Source: Mycobacterium sp. ELW1
GTDB taxonomy: Bacteria; Actinomycetota; Actinomycetes; Mycobacteriales; Mycobacteriaceae
DNA length: 64,000 nucleotides
Reading direction: 5' to 3'
Assembly: GCF_008329905.1 (NCBI RefSeq)
Contig: NZ_CP032155.1
Coordinates: 4,774,001 to 4,838,000 of the forward strand
Of the stretch, positions 63,812-64,000 are shown one piece after another. The position numbers were made by a program, and so were the translations under genes. How positions within the stretch are numbered: the stretch's first letter is position 1; the number at the start of each line of letters is the position of its first letter. The notes beneath the pieces are model-generated. The model was not told the DNA's origin, ran no database searches, and was given only the letters and a program-made list of their open reading frames with translations.

Positions 63812-64000
63812 TCAGGACTTGTCAGCGTCCGAATCCTCGGCGGATTCTTCGGCCTTCTCGTCGGCCTTATCCTCGGCGACCTCATCGGCAGCCTCGGCGG
63901 TCTGCGCATCGGCGATGCCGGCATCCTCGGCTTCGACGGCTTCGATCGGCTCCTCAGCGGGGGCCTCGTCGGCAGCAGCCGCGACCGGCGCAGCCTTGGC
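63812..64000 (-). CDS. rplQ: 50S ribosomal protein L17, C-terminal fragment
   Basis: The last 62 codons of the gene; the start lies beyond the right edge. The visible part is an Ala/Glu/Asp-rich, disordered tail ending [13 protein letters not shown], which follows the globular L17 domain in mycobacteria. The identity rests on this tail and on its position just upstream of truA, the conserved order rplQ-truA. The globular domain itself is not in view. Confidence 0.8.
   Translation of the reverse strand, partial: AKAAPVAAAADEAPAEEPIEAVEAEDAGIADAQTAEAADEVAEDKADEKAEESAEDSDADKS

Overview
The window is a high-GC chromosome segment from a mycobacterium, most likely a rapid-growing Mycolicibacterium-type species. 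The evidence is gene order: it follows the Mycobacterium tuberculosis Rv3411c-Rv3456c interval almost gene for gene (guaB2, DUF5319, rsdA-sigD, whiB3, groEL1-groES, tsaD-rimI-tsaB-tsaE, alr, gadB, nnr, glmS, glmM, rpsI-rplM, the ESX-4 locus, cutinases, truA, rplQ), with accessory blocks between the conserved genes. No tRNA, rRNA, CRISPR array or prophage was recognised. All family and M. tuberculosis comparisons are from memory; no search was run.

Layout. 0-4 kb: start of guaB2, a DUF5319 gene, sigma factor SigD with its anti-sigma factor RsdA, and the iron-sulfur regulator WhiB3. 4-9.3 kb: accessory enzymes (NmrA-like protein, CocE-type hydrolase, DUF4349 lipoprotein, M15-like secreted protein, zinc alcohol dehydrogenase). 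9.3-10.5 kb: an intact IS481-family element with a 6-bp target duplication. 10.5-14.8 kb: an HD-domain protein, several small secreted or membrane proteins, OsmC and a membrane adenylate cyclase. 14.8-17.1 kb: groES-groEL1 behind a CIRCE operator. 17.1-23.2 kb: an alpha/beta hydrolase, then a tightly overlapping operon alr - hydrolase - tsaE - tsaB - rimI - tsaD that joins cell-wall D-alanine supply with t6A tRNA modification. 23.2-28.7 kb: an accessory module (GntR regulator, HAD phosphatase, choline-kinase-like protein, dimethylglycine/sarcosine-dehydrogenase-like flavoprotein). 28.7-36.2 kb: an RclA-like flavoprotein, gadB, nnr and glmS. 36.5-41.6 kb: an F420-type oxidoreductase, a possible type VII secretion substrate pair whose larger member is frameshifted, and glmM. 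41.9-42.9 kb: rpsI-rplM. 43.1-48.8 kb: an inserted block with thioesterase, acetyltransferase, alcohol and aldehyde dehydrogenases and a GAF-domain regulator. 48.9-58.4 kb: the complete ESX-4 locus. 58.4-64 kb: a CGNR regulator with an EamA transporter, four tandem cutinases, truA and the end of rplQ.

Most notable observations: (1) an exact 84-bp in-frame tandem duplication inside the second ATPase domain of EccC4; (2) an IS481 insertion at a CTAG that supplies stop codons to the transposase and to the neighbouring HD gene on opposite strands, and that separates what was probably an HD-adh operon; (3) a frameshift in the Rv3439c-like gene, which overlaps an EspC-like gene whose product ends in a YxxxE motif; (4) four cutinase paralogues beside ESX-4; (5) the GntR/HAD/kinase/flavoprotein module.
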